Below, in pieces: positions 19,021-27,183 of a stretch of 64,000 nucleotides of DNA. Origin of the DNA: Alistipes sp. (GTDB taxonomy: Bacteria; Bacteroidota; Bacteroidia; Bacteroidales; Rikenellaceae); the NCBI GenBank assembly GCA_017474235.1, contig JAFVIB010000004.1:1-64000 (forward strand). Reading direction: 5' to 3'. Both the position numbers and the translations under genes were made by a program. The notes beneath the pieces were generated by a model, which had not been told where the DNA came from, searched no databases, and was given only the letters and a program-made list of their open reading frames with translations. Numbering within the stretch: position 1 is the first letter of the stretch; the number at the start of each line of letters is the position of its first letter.

Positions 19021-20471
19021 CTTCTCTCTCTTTTAATGAGCAACATAAGCCCTATAAATGTTATCAAGGCATTAACTATCAGCAGCTCGTAGCTGAACTT
19101 ATATCCCCCAAACCAACGCTCGGAGTTCTGCTGAAGTATAAAGCACAATATAGGTGCTACAACAGCCACAATGCCGACATACTTGCCTCTCACTCTCCAC
19201 TTTGTCAATATTCCGAAGGCAAACAGACCCAAAATCGGTCCGTAAGTGTAACTTGCCAATGTATATACGGCATCGATAACATTCGAGCTACCCAGATGAT
19301 GCAGCGTACATATCACTACAAACATCGCCACCGCCATACCTATATGCACACTTTTGCGCACCGCCGTCAGTCGCTGCTCCTCAAAACGCTTTGTCCCACC
19401 AAGCACATCCACCGTAAAAGATGTTGTCAGGGCAGTCAGAGCCGAGCCTGCTGCCGAGTAGGTCGAGGATACAAGACCGAGAATAAACAGCACACCCACA
19501 ATTATAGGCATTGTCGGCGAGGTGGCAACCGTAGGGAACATATTATCCGACCCCTCCGGTAGCACTATACCCATACGCTCGGCAAAGGTGTAGAGGATTA
19601 CACCCAACACAAGCAGTATAAAGATTATTAGAGTCTGAAGGATTGACGAAACAACCAAATTCTTCTGCGAATCACGGTAGTTTTTGCACGCCAAACTGCG
19701 CTGCATCATATCTTGGTCAAGACCCGTCATCGCAATTACAGAAAACAGACCTGCAAGGAACTGCTTGAAGAAGTATCTGCGGTCGTTAATATCATCAAAG
19801 AAGAATATCTGACTGCTTTCGCTGCTCTTTACCGTTGCAACCATCTCCGAGAATGATATATCAAGTCGCTCCAATACAAACCATATCGACAGCGCAATAC
19901 TCAGTATCAGACATACCGTCTTGAGCGTATCCGTCCAAATGAGCGACTTCACTCCGCCCTGAAATGTATATAACAACACCAGCAACACCGTCACTGCCGC
20001 ATTGAGCCAAAACGGAATCCCATACGGCTCAAAGAGCAGAAGTTGCAACACAACACATATAATATATAACCTTACCGATGCGCCGAGTAACTTCGAGATA
20101 AAGAAAAACCACGCACCCGTCTTATATGCACCCATACCCAAACGCTCCTCCAAATAACCATAGATAGAGACCAACTTCATTCTATAAAAGAGCGGAATAA
20201 GCACAAAGGCGATGACAAAATAGCCCGTCATAAAGCCCAACGCCATCTGGAAGTAGGAGAAGCCACTTGCTGCAACCATCCCGGGCACCGAGACAAAGGT
20301 AACACCCGACATCGCCGCACCAACCATAGCCAACATAACCATCCACCAACTCGATGAACGATTTCCAACAAAAAATCCCTCATTATCAGCCCTCCTGCCC
20401 GAGATGTAGGCGACTGTAAACAGTATGGCAATGTAGCCAACAATCGTTGCGATAATTATTGCAGCACTCAT
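19017..20471 (-). CDS. Sodium:solute symporter, likely MurNAc/sugar uptake
   Basis: A 484-residue SSS-family inner-membrane transporter with about 13 hydrophobic segments. Features include GRRADNEGFFVGNRSSSWW after TM1 and GSALTALTTSFTVD late in the protein. Coupling to the MurK-MurQ fusion by a 4-nt overlap points to amino sugar uptake, most likely MurNAc, by analogy with the MurT-MurK-MurQ salvage unit of Tannerella (inference). The start codon lies only about 10 nt beyond the T-run of the argR terminator, leaving little room for a separate promoter. Confidence 0.88.
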   Translation of the reverse strand: MSAAIIIATIVGYIAILFTVAYISGRRADNEGFFVGNRSSSWWMVMLAMVGAAMSGVTFVSVPGMVAASGFSYFQMALGFMTGYFVIAFVLIPLFYRMKLVSIYGYLEERLGMGAYKTGAWFFFISKLLGASVRLYIICVVLQLLLFEPYGIPFWLNAAVTVLLVLLYTFQGGVKSLIWTDTLKTVCLILSIALSIWFVLERLDISFSEMVATVKSSESSQIFFFDDINDRRYFFKQFLAGLFSVIAMTGLDQDMMQRSLACKNYRDSQKNLVVSSILQTLIIFILLVLGVILYTFAERMGIVLPEGSDNMFPTVATSPTMPIIVGVLFILGLVSSTYSAAGSALTALTTSFTVDVLGGTKRFEEQRLTAVRKSVHIGMAVAMFVVICTLHHLGSSNVIDAVYTLASYTYGPILGLFAFGILTKWRVRGKYVGIVAVVAPILCFILQQNSERWFGGYKFSYELLIVNALITFIGLMLLIKRERR

Positions 20472-20480
20472 AGTATCAAT

Positions 20481-20503
20481 AAAAAAGCCTGCTCGCGGCA
20501 GGC
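20481..20503 (-). terminator. argR terminator, just before symporter
   Basis: GCCTGC (20487-20492) pairs with GCAGGC (20498-20503), 5-nt loop. On the minus strand it is followed by six T (20481-20486). The symporter ATG is at 20471, so readthrough here could set expression of the salvage unit. Confidence 0.75.
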
Positions 20504-20514
20504 AAAATAGTTTT

Positions 20515-20982
20515 TTACAAATTTCCCAAAGTCGGGAAAGCCTCGCGCAGCATATTTACCACCGCACTGTGAGTAGCACCCTCGCGCAATACCATTATAA
20601 TAGTATTGTCACCGGCTACCGTGCCGAGAATCTCTGAAGACTTACGACCATCAACAATCACCGCTATCGCATTTGCATAGCCTGACTTTGTGATAATCAC
20701 ACCCATATTCCCGGAGAACTTAACACCCAAAATGGCATCCCCCAAATTAGATGTGCCCAACTCCTGATGCGGTGCAATATGCTCTGCCAACACATATACA
20801 TAACCCTTCTCAGGATGAGGCATCTTAGATATATTAATCTCCTTAAAGTCTCTTGACAGCGTACTCTGAGTTGCTCTAATACCCTTGACTGCCAAACTCT
20901 TTATCAGCTCCTCTTGGGAGCCAATCTTCTCATCTGTAATAATGCGCTTAATAAGAGCTAAACGCTCTGCCTTTTTTCCCAT
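20515..20982 (-). CDS. argR: Arginine repressor ArgR
   Basis: A 155-residue arginine-responsive regulator. The N-terminal winged helix has SQEELIKSL and the recognition segment ATQSTLSRDFKE (about 38-49). The C-terminal oligomerisation/arginine-binding domain has GNMGVIITKSGYANAIA and ILGTVAGDNTI. I start at ATG 20982 (MGKKAERL); the ten upstream codons are not family-like. No arginine genes are adjacent here. Followed by a terminator and then the symporter. Confidence 0.93.
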   Translation of the reverse strand: MGKKAERLALIKRIITDEKIGSQEELIKSLAVKGIRATQSTLSRDFKEINISKMPHPEKGYVYVLAEHIAPHQELGTSNLGDAILGVKFSGNMGVIITKSGYANAIAVIVDGRKSSEILGTVAGDNTIIMVLREGATHSAVVNMLREAFPTLGNL

Positions 20983-21076
20983 AATCCCAAAAATAATCAA
21001 CCAATTGCACAAATTTAGTCAAAATATCTCCAACTACAATAAAAAAGCAGGAATTTCTTCTAAAAGATAGAAAAGT

Positions 21077-21107
21077 TTTGGATTTTGATAAAAACTTCCT
21101 ATCTTTG
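21077..21107 (+). promoter_or_regulatory. tRNA-Val promoter
   Basis: TTTG (21077-21080), 19-nt spacer, TATCTTTG (21100-21107), 16 nt before the tRNA. Confidence 0.8.
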
Positions 21108-21123
21108 CAGTCGCAAAAAGCAG

Positions 21124-21198
21124 GGGAGTTTAGCTCAGCTGGTTCAGAGCATCTGCCTTACAAGCAGAGGGTCGGCGGTTCGAATCCGTCAACTCCCA
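21124..21198 (+). tRNA. tRNA-Val (anticodon TAC)
   Basis: 75-nt cloverleaf. Acceptor GGGAGTT (21124-21130) pairs with AACTCCC (21191-21197), discriminator A. Anticodon loop CTTACAA in stem TCTGC/GCAGA. T-arm loop GTTCGAATC. CCA is not encoded. Own promoter and terminator. Confidence 0.96.
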
Positions 21199-21209
21199 CT
21201 TATCAGAAG

Positions 21210-21241
21210 ACACGCTACTCGATTGAGTAGCGTGTTTTTTT
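21210..21241 (+). terminator. tRNA-Val terminator
   Basis: Perfect 11-bp stem ACACGCTACTC (21210-21220) with GAGTAGCGTGT (21225-21235), GATT loop, then a T-run. Confidence 0.9.
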
Positions 21242-21307
21242 GTTTGTTTTGCTCTTTGTGTGCAAGCCCACAGAGCAAACAAACAAAAAACGCAAGCCTC
21301 GGCTTGC
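21234..21307. repeat. Nested hairpins after tRNA-Val
   Basis: A T-rich arm (TTTTGTTTGTTTTGCTCT) pairs imperfectly with an A-rich arm (AGAGCAAACAAACAAAAAA) around 21234-21291. It is followed by the perfect palindrome GCAAGCC-TC-GGCTTGC (21292-21307). Non-coding; function unknown. Confidence 0.55.
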
Positions 21308-21336
21308 CTTCTGATTTGTGGTACTTGACGGAGTTA

Positions 21337-21620
21337 GAGATTGTACTCCGCTCATAGTTTGCACCATTTTATCGTCAAAATAGTGCAAATACAACGCTCG
21401 CCGATATTCGAGGCGATGGGACATACTTCTGTATTTCCCATTGACGAGAATGAGGTAGCGGCTGTAGTTGTGCTATTTTCACGATAAAATCTCCATTTTG
21501 TTGTCAAAAGGTAGTAGTTGCAACGCTCGGGTAAAAAAACGACGAAGGGCTGTACTTGTGGTACTGCCCTTTGTCGGAGTTTTAGCTAGCGGCAGCAAAT
21601 ACTGCCTTTTCACAACAAAA
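21337..21620. repeat. Composite intergenic repeat, copy B, abutting nitroreductase
   Basis: Shares CACTCCGCTCATAGTTTGCA-type units with copy C, in particular the stretch from about 21345 to 21398 that matches 50333-50385. Two hairpins follow: about 21410-21444 (GATGGGACATAC / GTATTTCCCAT) and 21539-21576 (CGACGAAGGGC / GCCCTTTGTCG). A GCGGCAGCAAATACTGCC tail then ends in CACAACAAAATCA at the nitroreductase stop. No gene is credible here. Confidence 0.7.
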
Positions 21621-22250
21621 TCACAAGAGAATATCTGGCAATGATAACTTCGGCACAATGTGTACTCCATCTTGACGATAATAATTATGCGAATCGCTTT
21701 CGGAGATTGAGACGAGTTTGATACTCTCGGAGCCCTTGCCGATAGCGAGGATGAGCAGGGGTTGATAAGGCAGGTTTAGAGATTGTTGCACGGCGGCGTG
21801 ATCGAAAGCCCCGATGCAGATGCCGTTAAGACCTATTTCGGTGGCTTGAAGCAGCATGGTTTGTGCGATGATGCCGATATCCATATTGACATATTTATCT
21901 TCGGCAACGGTCGAGCAGATGACGATAAATGCGCGCGGCTCTGTGCCGGGGAGCGGTAGTTTCAGCTCGCGCAGAGCACCTCCGAGGCGGATATGTGGCA
22001 GGACCTTATCTGCCTCATCAGAGAGTACGGCACGCAGGCGGAGAACTTGCTGATTTTTTGCCGATGGGCACATTGGAACGACCTCCATAATGCGGCGCAG
22101 CTGGTCGGCACGCACTACAAACGAGTTGTCATAACCTCTATAACTGCGGTTTTTTGCCACGAGTTTTGCAAGGTTCATTACACGCTTTGGAGCTGCTGTT
22201 TTACCGGAGAGGAAGTCCTCCATCTTCTTTCCTAAATAGTTATCTGCCAT
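21621..22250 (-). CDS. Nitroreductase-family flavoprotein
   Basis: About 209 residues with a nitroreductase/FMN-reductase fold: NRSYRGYDNS (the R-S-x-R-x-F/Y region), CPSAKNQQVLR (FMN contact), and GIIAQTMLLQATEIGLNGICIGAFD. Probably an NAD(P)H-dependent FMN oxidoreductase; substrate unknown. The start is ATG 22250 (MADNYLGKK). It follows the aminotransferase stop by a few bases on the same strand, so the two are likely co-transcribed. Its stop codon abuts composite repeat B. Confidence 0.85.
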   Translation of the reverse strand: MADNYLGKKMEDFLSGKTAAPKRVMNLAKLVAKNRSYRGYDNSFVVRADQLRRIMEVVPMCPSAKNQQVLRLRAVLSDEADKVLPHIRLGGALRELKLPLPGTEPRAFIVICSTVAEDKYVNMDIGIIAQTMLLQATEIGLNGICIGAFDHAAVQQSLNLPYQPLLILAIGKGSESIKLVSISESDSHNYYRQDGVHIVPKLSLPDILL

Positions 22251-22252
22251 AG

Positions 22253-23461
22253 TTACAAGCTGTTTAAGCACTCCAAAATAATATCTACACTACCCGCAAT
22301 CTCCTCCTCGGTAATTGTCAGAGGCGGAGAGATGCGGAATGCCGTATCGCAATAGAGGAACCAATCACTCAGAATACCCCTCTCGATAAACATATCCATA
22401 ATCTTATACAACTTCTCGCTACTGCCCAACTCGACAGCCAGCAGCAGTCCGCTACGACGAATTTCGACAACCTGCGGATGGCTCTCCAAAAGACGCTGAT
22501 AGAGAGCACCTTTCTTCTCGACAGACTCGACAATGTTATTATCTATCAGATATTTAGCAGCGGCAAGACCGGCGGCACAGCATACAGGATGTCCGCCAAA
22601 GGTTGTAATATGACCCAATACAGGATTTGACTGCAAAGAGTTCATAATCTCATTTGACGAGACAAAAGCACCCAACGGCATACCGCCACCAAAAGCTTTG
22701 GCAAGGCAGACGATGTCGGGTGTAACGCCATACTTTTTCATTGCGAACATCTCTCCACTACGACCCATACCCGTCTGTATCTCATCGAAAATCAGCAGAG
22801 CCCCCACCTCACTGCACCTCTCACGCAGAGCCTGCAGATAGCCCTCTACAGGGGTACGCACACCCGCCTCGCCCTGCACGGGCTCACAAAGAACACAAGC
22901 AGTACGCTCGGTTATCTGTTGCAGCTGCTCGAACTGATTATAGTCGATAGCTTTACAATCGGGCAAAAGTGGTCTAAAGGCACTTTTCCACTCCTCCCCC
23001 TCCGGAAAGCCCATCATACTCATCGCCCCATGCGTAGAGCCGTGGTATGCTCGGCGCATAGATATCATCTCCGTTCTGCCGGTATATCGCTTTGCCAACT
23101 TCAACGCGCCCTCGACTGCCTCAGCACCCGAGTTAAGGAAATAGACACTATTCAGAGGGTCTGGCAGCAGAGAGGCAATAAGTGTTGCATACTCAACCTG
23201 CGGACGCTCAACCATCTCGCCATAGACCATTATGTGCATATAATCCCGCGCCTGACGGCACACAGCCTCAACAACAGCAGGATTTGCGTGACCGACATTG
23301 CTGACCGACACGCCCGATATAAGGTCATAATAACGCTTTGCTTCCGGAGTATAGAAGAAGACGCCCTCGGCTCTATCGACCGTAATTAACTGCGGAGCAG
23401 GGGATGTCTGCCCTACATGCGACAGGAACTGTCGGCGAAGAATATCGTTTTGACTTTTCAT
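22253..23461 (-). CDS. Class III pyridoxal-phosphate aminotransferase
   Basis: A 402-residue fold-type I class III transaminase (acetylornithine/GABA/4-aminobutyrate group). LNSGAEAVEGALKLAKRYTG binds phosphate, FDEIQTGMGRSG holds the conserved Asp, and CLAKAFGGGMPLGAF carries the Schiff-base lysine. Neighbours (nitroreductase, SDR, ALDH) do not fix the substrate. The promoter is divergent from the SDR gene: TATTTTTG on the minus strand at 23485-23492. Confidence 0.87.
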   Translation of the reverse strand: MKSQNDILRRQFLSHVGQTSPAPQLITVDRAEGVFFYTPEAKRYYDLISGVSVSNVGHANPAVVEAVCRQARDYMHIMVYGEMVERPQVEYATLIASLLPDPLNSVYFLNSGAEAVEGALKLAKRYTGRTEMISMRRAYHGSTHGAMSMMGFPEGEEWKSAFRPLLPDCKAIDYNQFEQLQQITERTACVLCEPVQGEAGVRTPVEGYLQALRERCSEVGALLIFDEIQTGMGRSGEMFAMKKYGVTPDIVCLAKAFGGGMPLGAFVSSNEIMNSLQSNPVLGHITTFGGHPVCCAAGLAAAKYLIDNNIVESVEKKGALYQRLLESHPQVVEIRRSGLLLAVELGSSEKLYKIMDMFIERGILSDWFLYCDTAFRISPPLTITEEEIAGSVDIILECLNSL

Positions 23462-23492
23462 AAAATTGCTCTATCTTTGCTGTACAAAAATA
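23449..23492. promoter_or_regulatory. Divergent overlapping promoters
   Basis: Plus strand: TTTG (23449-23452), 19 nt, TATCTTTG (23472-23479), reading to the SDR gene; its -33 lies inside the first codons of the aminotransferase. Minus strand: TATTTTTG (23485-23492) for the aminotransferase. The two sites overlap, so transcription in one direction may hinder the other. Confidence 0.65.
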
Positions 23493-23538
23493 CTAAAAAA
23501 CTCTTTGCATTCAACTGTGAGTGTGAAAAAAGTGTGTT

Positions 23539-24360
23539 ATGGGAAAGTTTAATGGCAAAAGAGTGCTTATTTCCGGCGGAGCGTCGGGAATCGGCAGAAT
23601 TATGGGAGCAATGGCTCTTGAAAAGGGGGCTGAAGCTGTAGTAATTTGGGATATTAATCAGGCAAATATCGACAACACCCTTGCCGAATTTGCTAAAAAA
23701 GGCAGGGCTGTAGGCTATCGGGTTGATGTGTCAGACAAAGAGATGGTTGCCCAAGGTTATGCCGCGGTAAAGAGGGAGGTCGGCGATATAGACATTCTTA
23801 TCAACTGTGCCGGCATCATAACCTCCAACAAGACCTTCGACAAGTGTACAACCGACGAGATATACCGCACAATGAACATTAATGCTATTGCGCCGATGTT
23901 GGTTACGCTGCAATTTCTACCCGATATGGTGGCTCGCAACAGTGGTCATATATGCACCATAGCCTCTGCCGGCGGTATGATTGCCAATCCAAAGATGAGC
24001 ATCTATGCGGCAAGTAAGTGGGCGGCTATCGGTTGGTCGGACTCTATAAGAATTGAGTTACAGGAGAAGAGGAGCCGTGTAAGGGTTACTACTATTGCCC
24101 CATATTACATTACAACGGGGATGTTTGACGGTGTGCGCTCGCCTATTCTCCCACTGCTCAAGCCCCACTATGCGGCAAAGCAGATTATAAGGGCAATAGA
24201 GCACAACAACAACTTTAAGGTGCTTATGCGATGGATTCCATGCCCGCACCACTTTATCCGACTGATGCAGGGATTGTTGCCATCAAGGCTCTTTGATTGG
24301 CTCTTTGGTCAGGTATTTGGAATATATCATACAATGGATAACTTTACAGGAAGAAAATAA
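23539..24360 (+). CDS. Short-chain dehydrogenase/reductase
   Basis: 273 residues. Rossmann motif SGGASGIG near residue 12, NCAG around 91, and the catalytic Ser and Y-x3-K in SIYAASKWAAIGW near 157. The C-terminal segment (RLFDWLFGQVFGIYHTMD) is typical of the SDR subgroup that acts on lipid-like or long-chain substrates (inference). Its TAA shares a base with the ALDH ATG, so the two form one operon, probably interconverting an alcohol/aldehyde/acid series. Confidence 0.87.
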   Translation: MGKFNGKRVLISGGASGIGRIMGAMALEKGAEAVVIWDINQANIDNTLAEFAKKGRAVGYRVDVSDKEMVAQGYAAVKREVGDIDILINCAGIITSNKTFDKCTTDEIYRTMNINAIAPMLVTLQFLPDMVARNSGHICTIASAGGMIANPKMSIYAASKWAAIGWSDSIRIELQEKRSRVRVTTIAPYYITTGMFDGVRSPILPLLKPHYAAKQIIRAIEHNNNFKVLMRWIPCPHHFIRLMQGLLPSRLFDWLFGQVFGIYHTMDNFTGRK

Positions 24361-25742
24361 TGGCTATCGAAAACACCTCAACAGAGAGAATTGAGACTAT
24401 TGTTGCATCACAAAGAGCATATTTTCGTGGTGGCAATACTCTCGACATCAAGTTCCGCCTTTCGGCTCTTCGGGCACTTAAGTCTGCTATTATGAAGTGG
24501 GAAAAACCACTTGCAGATGCGCTGTGGACAGATTTGCACAAGAGCTACGAGGAGGGTTATCTGACCGAGCTGAGCATTGTTTTGGGTGAGATAGACAACC
24601 ACATCTCGCACCTTAAAGAGTGGTCAGCACCCGAGCATCGCCCAACGCCGCTCAAGATGTTTCCTTCGCGAAGTAAGATTATAAGTGAGCCCCTCGGATG
24701 TTCGCTTATCATCGCTCCGTGGAACTACCCCGTTCAGCTGCTTCTCAATCCGCTCGTGGGTGCTATCTCGGCAGGTTGTACAGCTCTGCTCAAGCCTTCG
24801 CCGTATGTGCCGACCGTCTCAACGGTAATAGAGCAGATGATTGCCGAGACTTTTGCGCAAGAGTATATCGCTGTTGTTCAAGGCAATAGAGATGTAAACA
24901 CTGCCCTACTTGAACAAAGGTATGACATTATATTCTTTACCGGCAGTCCGTCACTTGGTCGCAAGGTTATGAGTGCTGCGGCAAAGAATCTCACGCCGGT
25001 AGTTCTCGAGTTGGGAGGTAAGAGCCCTTGCATTGTAGATAGTAGTGCCAATATTGCTACCGTTGCCCGCCGTATAGCGTGGGGCAAGAGCCTTAATGCC
25101 GGTCAGACCTGTATTGCGCCCGACTACCTGCTTGTACACACCTCTGTAAAGGATAGATTAGTAGATGCTCTGTCGCGTGAGTTCAAATCACTGCTCGGCG
25201 AGAATCCAAAGCAGGCAAAACACTTTGTCAGGATAGTCAATGAGCGCGCCTTTGACCGCCTTGTGGGATATTTGGAGGGTGCAAAGATTATTTTTGGCGG
25301 AGATTACGACCGCAATGAGAGATATATCTCGCCGACAATTATTGATGAGGCAGATCCGCAAAGCCCGATTATGCAGGAGGAGATTTTCGGACCTATCTTC
25401 CCGATTGTCACCTTCACAGAGCTTGATGAGGCTGTAAAGTTTGTTACAGAGAGAGAGAAGCCGCTTGCCCTCTACTACTTTGGCGACAACGATAGTGCAA
25501 AGTACATTCTGCACCACACCTCCTCTGGTGGAGCCTGCGTAAACGATACTATAATGCACATTGCCAATGAGAATATGCCATTTGGCGGAGTTGGCAACTC
25601 TGGTATGTCGTCATATCACGGCAGAGAGTCGTTTAATGTCTTTTCACATCGTCGCTCCGTTGTGACAACACCGACTTGGATAGACCTACCTTTCAGGTAT
25701 ATGCCTTATAAGCTATTTGGATTGGTAAAGAAGATACTATAA
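24360..25742 (+). CDS. Aldehyde dehydrogenase (class 3-like)
   Basis: 460 residues, short ALDH3-type. IAPWNYPVQL, TGSPSLGRKVM (NAD binding), LELGGKSPCIVD with the conserved Glu, and NAGQTCIAPDY with the catalytic Cys are all present. Such enzymes oxidise medium/long-chain or aromatic aldehydes. Translationally coupled (1-nt overlap) to the upstream SDR. The C-terminal PFRYMPYKLFGLVKKIL is amphipathic and may sit at the membrane, as in fatty aldehyde dehydrogenases (inference). Confidence 0.9.
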   Translation: MAIENTSTERIETIVASQRAYFRGGNTLDIKFRLSALRALKSAIMKWEKPLADALWTDLHKSYEEGYLTELSIVLGEIDNHISHLKEWSAPEHRPTPLKMFPSRSKIISEPLGCSLIIAPWNYPVQLLLNPLVGAISAGCTALLKPSPYVPTVSTVIEQMIAETFAQEYIAVVQGNRDVNTALLEQRYDIIFFTGSPSLGRKVMSAAAKNLTPVVLELGGKSPCIVDSSANIATVARRIAWGKSLNAGQTCIAPDYLLVHTSVKDRLVDALSREFKSLLGENPKQAKHFVRIVNERAFDRLVGYLEGAKIIFGGDYDRNERYISPTIIDEADPQSPIMQEEIFGPIFPIVTFTELDEAVKFVTEREKPLALYYFGDNDSAKYILHHTSSGGACVNDTIMHIANENMPFGGVGNSGMSSYHGRESFNVFSHRRSVVTTPTWIDLPFRYMPYKLFGLVKKIL

Positions 25743-25750
25743 ATACGGCA

Positions 25751-25792
25751 AAGAGGCTGTCCAACAACTTTGTTGCGACAGCCTCTTCTTTT
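25751..25792. terminator. Convergent terminator ALDH/AraC
   Basis: AAGAGGCTGTC (25751-25761) pairs with GACAGCCTCTT (25777-25787), with an inner CAACA/TGTTG helix, followed by CTTTT. Serves ALDH, and possibly the facing AraC gene. Confidence 0.8.
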
Positions 25793-25806
25793 AGACAACT
25801 TCTTAT

Positions 25807-26790
25807 TTACCTTACCTCATCTTTACGAGGTCTTCCTCTGCGTCGAGGTGCTGTACCAACATTCTCAGCAGCCTTTTTAATCATAGAGGCTTGGGCGCGC
25901 TCCATATTCCTCTTGACATCCTCAATGGTTACCGGAGATGTAAGCAGATGGCTACGACGGCGCAAAGCTCGAGGAGTATCTCCTAAGAATTTGCGGCAGA
26001 AGAGCGAGAAGTGTCCGTGGCTGGTAAAGCCATACTTCTTGATGATACTCTTAAGCGAGATTGATATATCGCCCAATAGCGCACTAATCTCAACAGCACG
26101 GTGCTGCTGCATCCATACATACGGAGTTGTGTCGAAGTGCTGACTAAAGAGCAACTTAAAATGAGACAAGCTGTGTCCGCACATTCGGGCAAGAGCCTCT
26201 ACATTGCGGGCATTTGGAGCGTTGTTGATAACCAACATTCTGAAAGATATGTTGTTATTAAACAAACTGTAGAAGAGTCGCAAGTAGTCCTGACGAGAGT
26301 AGAAGTGTCTGAATATTACAAACATCTCCTCCAACTTCGCACGATGGATAGCCTTGACATTGATATTATTCTCCAAGAAGAGGACCACAGAGCGGACAAA
26401 TCCATCCATAATATCAACCATAGGAAGAGCTGCGAACTCATAAGAGATAGATGCCATCTCTGCACCAATAGAGCGATAAGTCTCCCCCTCAGCTGTAACA
26501 TTGCCTACTACAAAACGAGCTATGAGCAACTCGACATTCTGCTCTGCAACAATAGTGTAGCTATGCATACGAGAGCAGAAGATAACGCTGGAAGCATTAA
26601 CTTGATAACCGTTTCTCTCAATAGATGAGATTGTAAAACTACCGCTTCTGGTAAATAACAGATGATTTGTCTCACCTGATTCTAAGACAAAAGTTTCGCC
26701 GGCTTTAATGGAACATAAATAAAACCCCGGCTCGGGCAATTCTGAATAAGACGAGCAGGAAGTGGAACATAAATTGTTCGTCATTTTCAT
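25807..26790 (-). CDS. AraC-family regulator with C-terminal AT-hook-like tail
   Basis: 327 residues. An N-terminal cupin-like sensor (about 1-190) is followed by a two-helix-turn-helix AraC domain (about 190-290: ALARMCGHSLSHFKLLF, then SLKSIIKKYGFTSHGHFSLF, FLGDTPRALRR). The end is unusual: a basic tail with RRRGRPRKDEV resembling an AT-hook. Targets are unknown. It is convergent to the SDR-ALDH operon and divergent from a second AraC gene, across 393 bp that contain a palindrome. Confidence 0.88.
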   Translation of the reverse strand: MKMTNNLCSTSCSSYSELPEPGFYLCSIKAGETFVLESGETNHLLFTRSGSFTISSIERNGYQVNASSVIFCSRMHSYTIVAEQNVELLIARFVVGNVTAEGETYRSIGAEMASISYEFAALPMVDIMDGFVRSVVLFLENNINVKAIHRAKLEEMFVIFRHFYSRQDYLRLFYSLFNNNISFRMLVINNAPNARNVEALARMCGHSLSHFKLLFSQHFDTTPYVWMQQHRAVEISALLGDISISLKSIIKKYGFTSHGHFSLFCRKFLGDTPRALRRRSHLLTSPVTIEDVKRNMERAQASMIKKAAENVGTAPRRRGRPRKDEVR

Positions 26791-27131
26791 AAAAAATATA
26801 TATTTTGCGGTTCAGAAAATCGTAGTTCTCACAGTGCGCACTACTTAAGAACTACCGTTTTCAACCACGAAAGTAGTTATATTTTTTCATTTGTGCAAAA
26901 AAATATAAAAAAAGTTATAACACTTTTTTTTGTAAAGTATTGCAACTCAACAAACAAGCGTTTTTATCCGCTTTTAGATTTAGATGTCCCTATTGCATAA
27001 ATCTTTTATTCTACTTAAATATTATCCATACCCCCCCTAAAGGATGATATATACCGCTACTTTAACCTAATTTTTCGACAGCAAGAGTCAGAATTATGTT
27101 CAAAATATGTAACAGCCATTTTTATGAAAAT
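26791..27131. promoter_or_regulatory. Leader palindromes between two AraC genes
   Basis: In the likely 5' leader of the minus-strand AraC gene GTAGTTCT (26822-26829) pairs with AGAACTAC (26848-26855), enclosing the perfect palindrome AGTGCGCACT (26832-26841). A degenerate -7 (TACTTTCG, minus) lies near 26868-26875. The remainder of the 393-nt gap is very A+T-rich; I see no ORF in it. Confidence 0.4.
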
Positions 27132-27162
27132 TTTCATTTTTTCGCCTTTTTCGCTATTTTTG
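27132..27162 (+). promoter_or_regulatory. Promoter of second AraC gene
   Basis: TTTC (27132-27135), 19 nt, TATTTTTG (27155-27162), 21 nt before ATG 27184. Confidence 0.65.
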
Positions 27163-27183
27163 TTGTCAAAATCGGAATAGAGT

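Noticed and set aside
21215..21424. ORF containing ALYLHYFDDKMVQTMSGVQ, also found in an ORF at 50302-50538
   Set aside because: The shared peptide is just the composite repeat translated on the minus strand; the rest of the two ORFs differs and shows no coding character.
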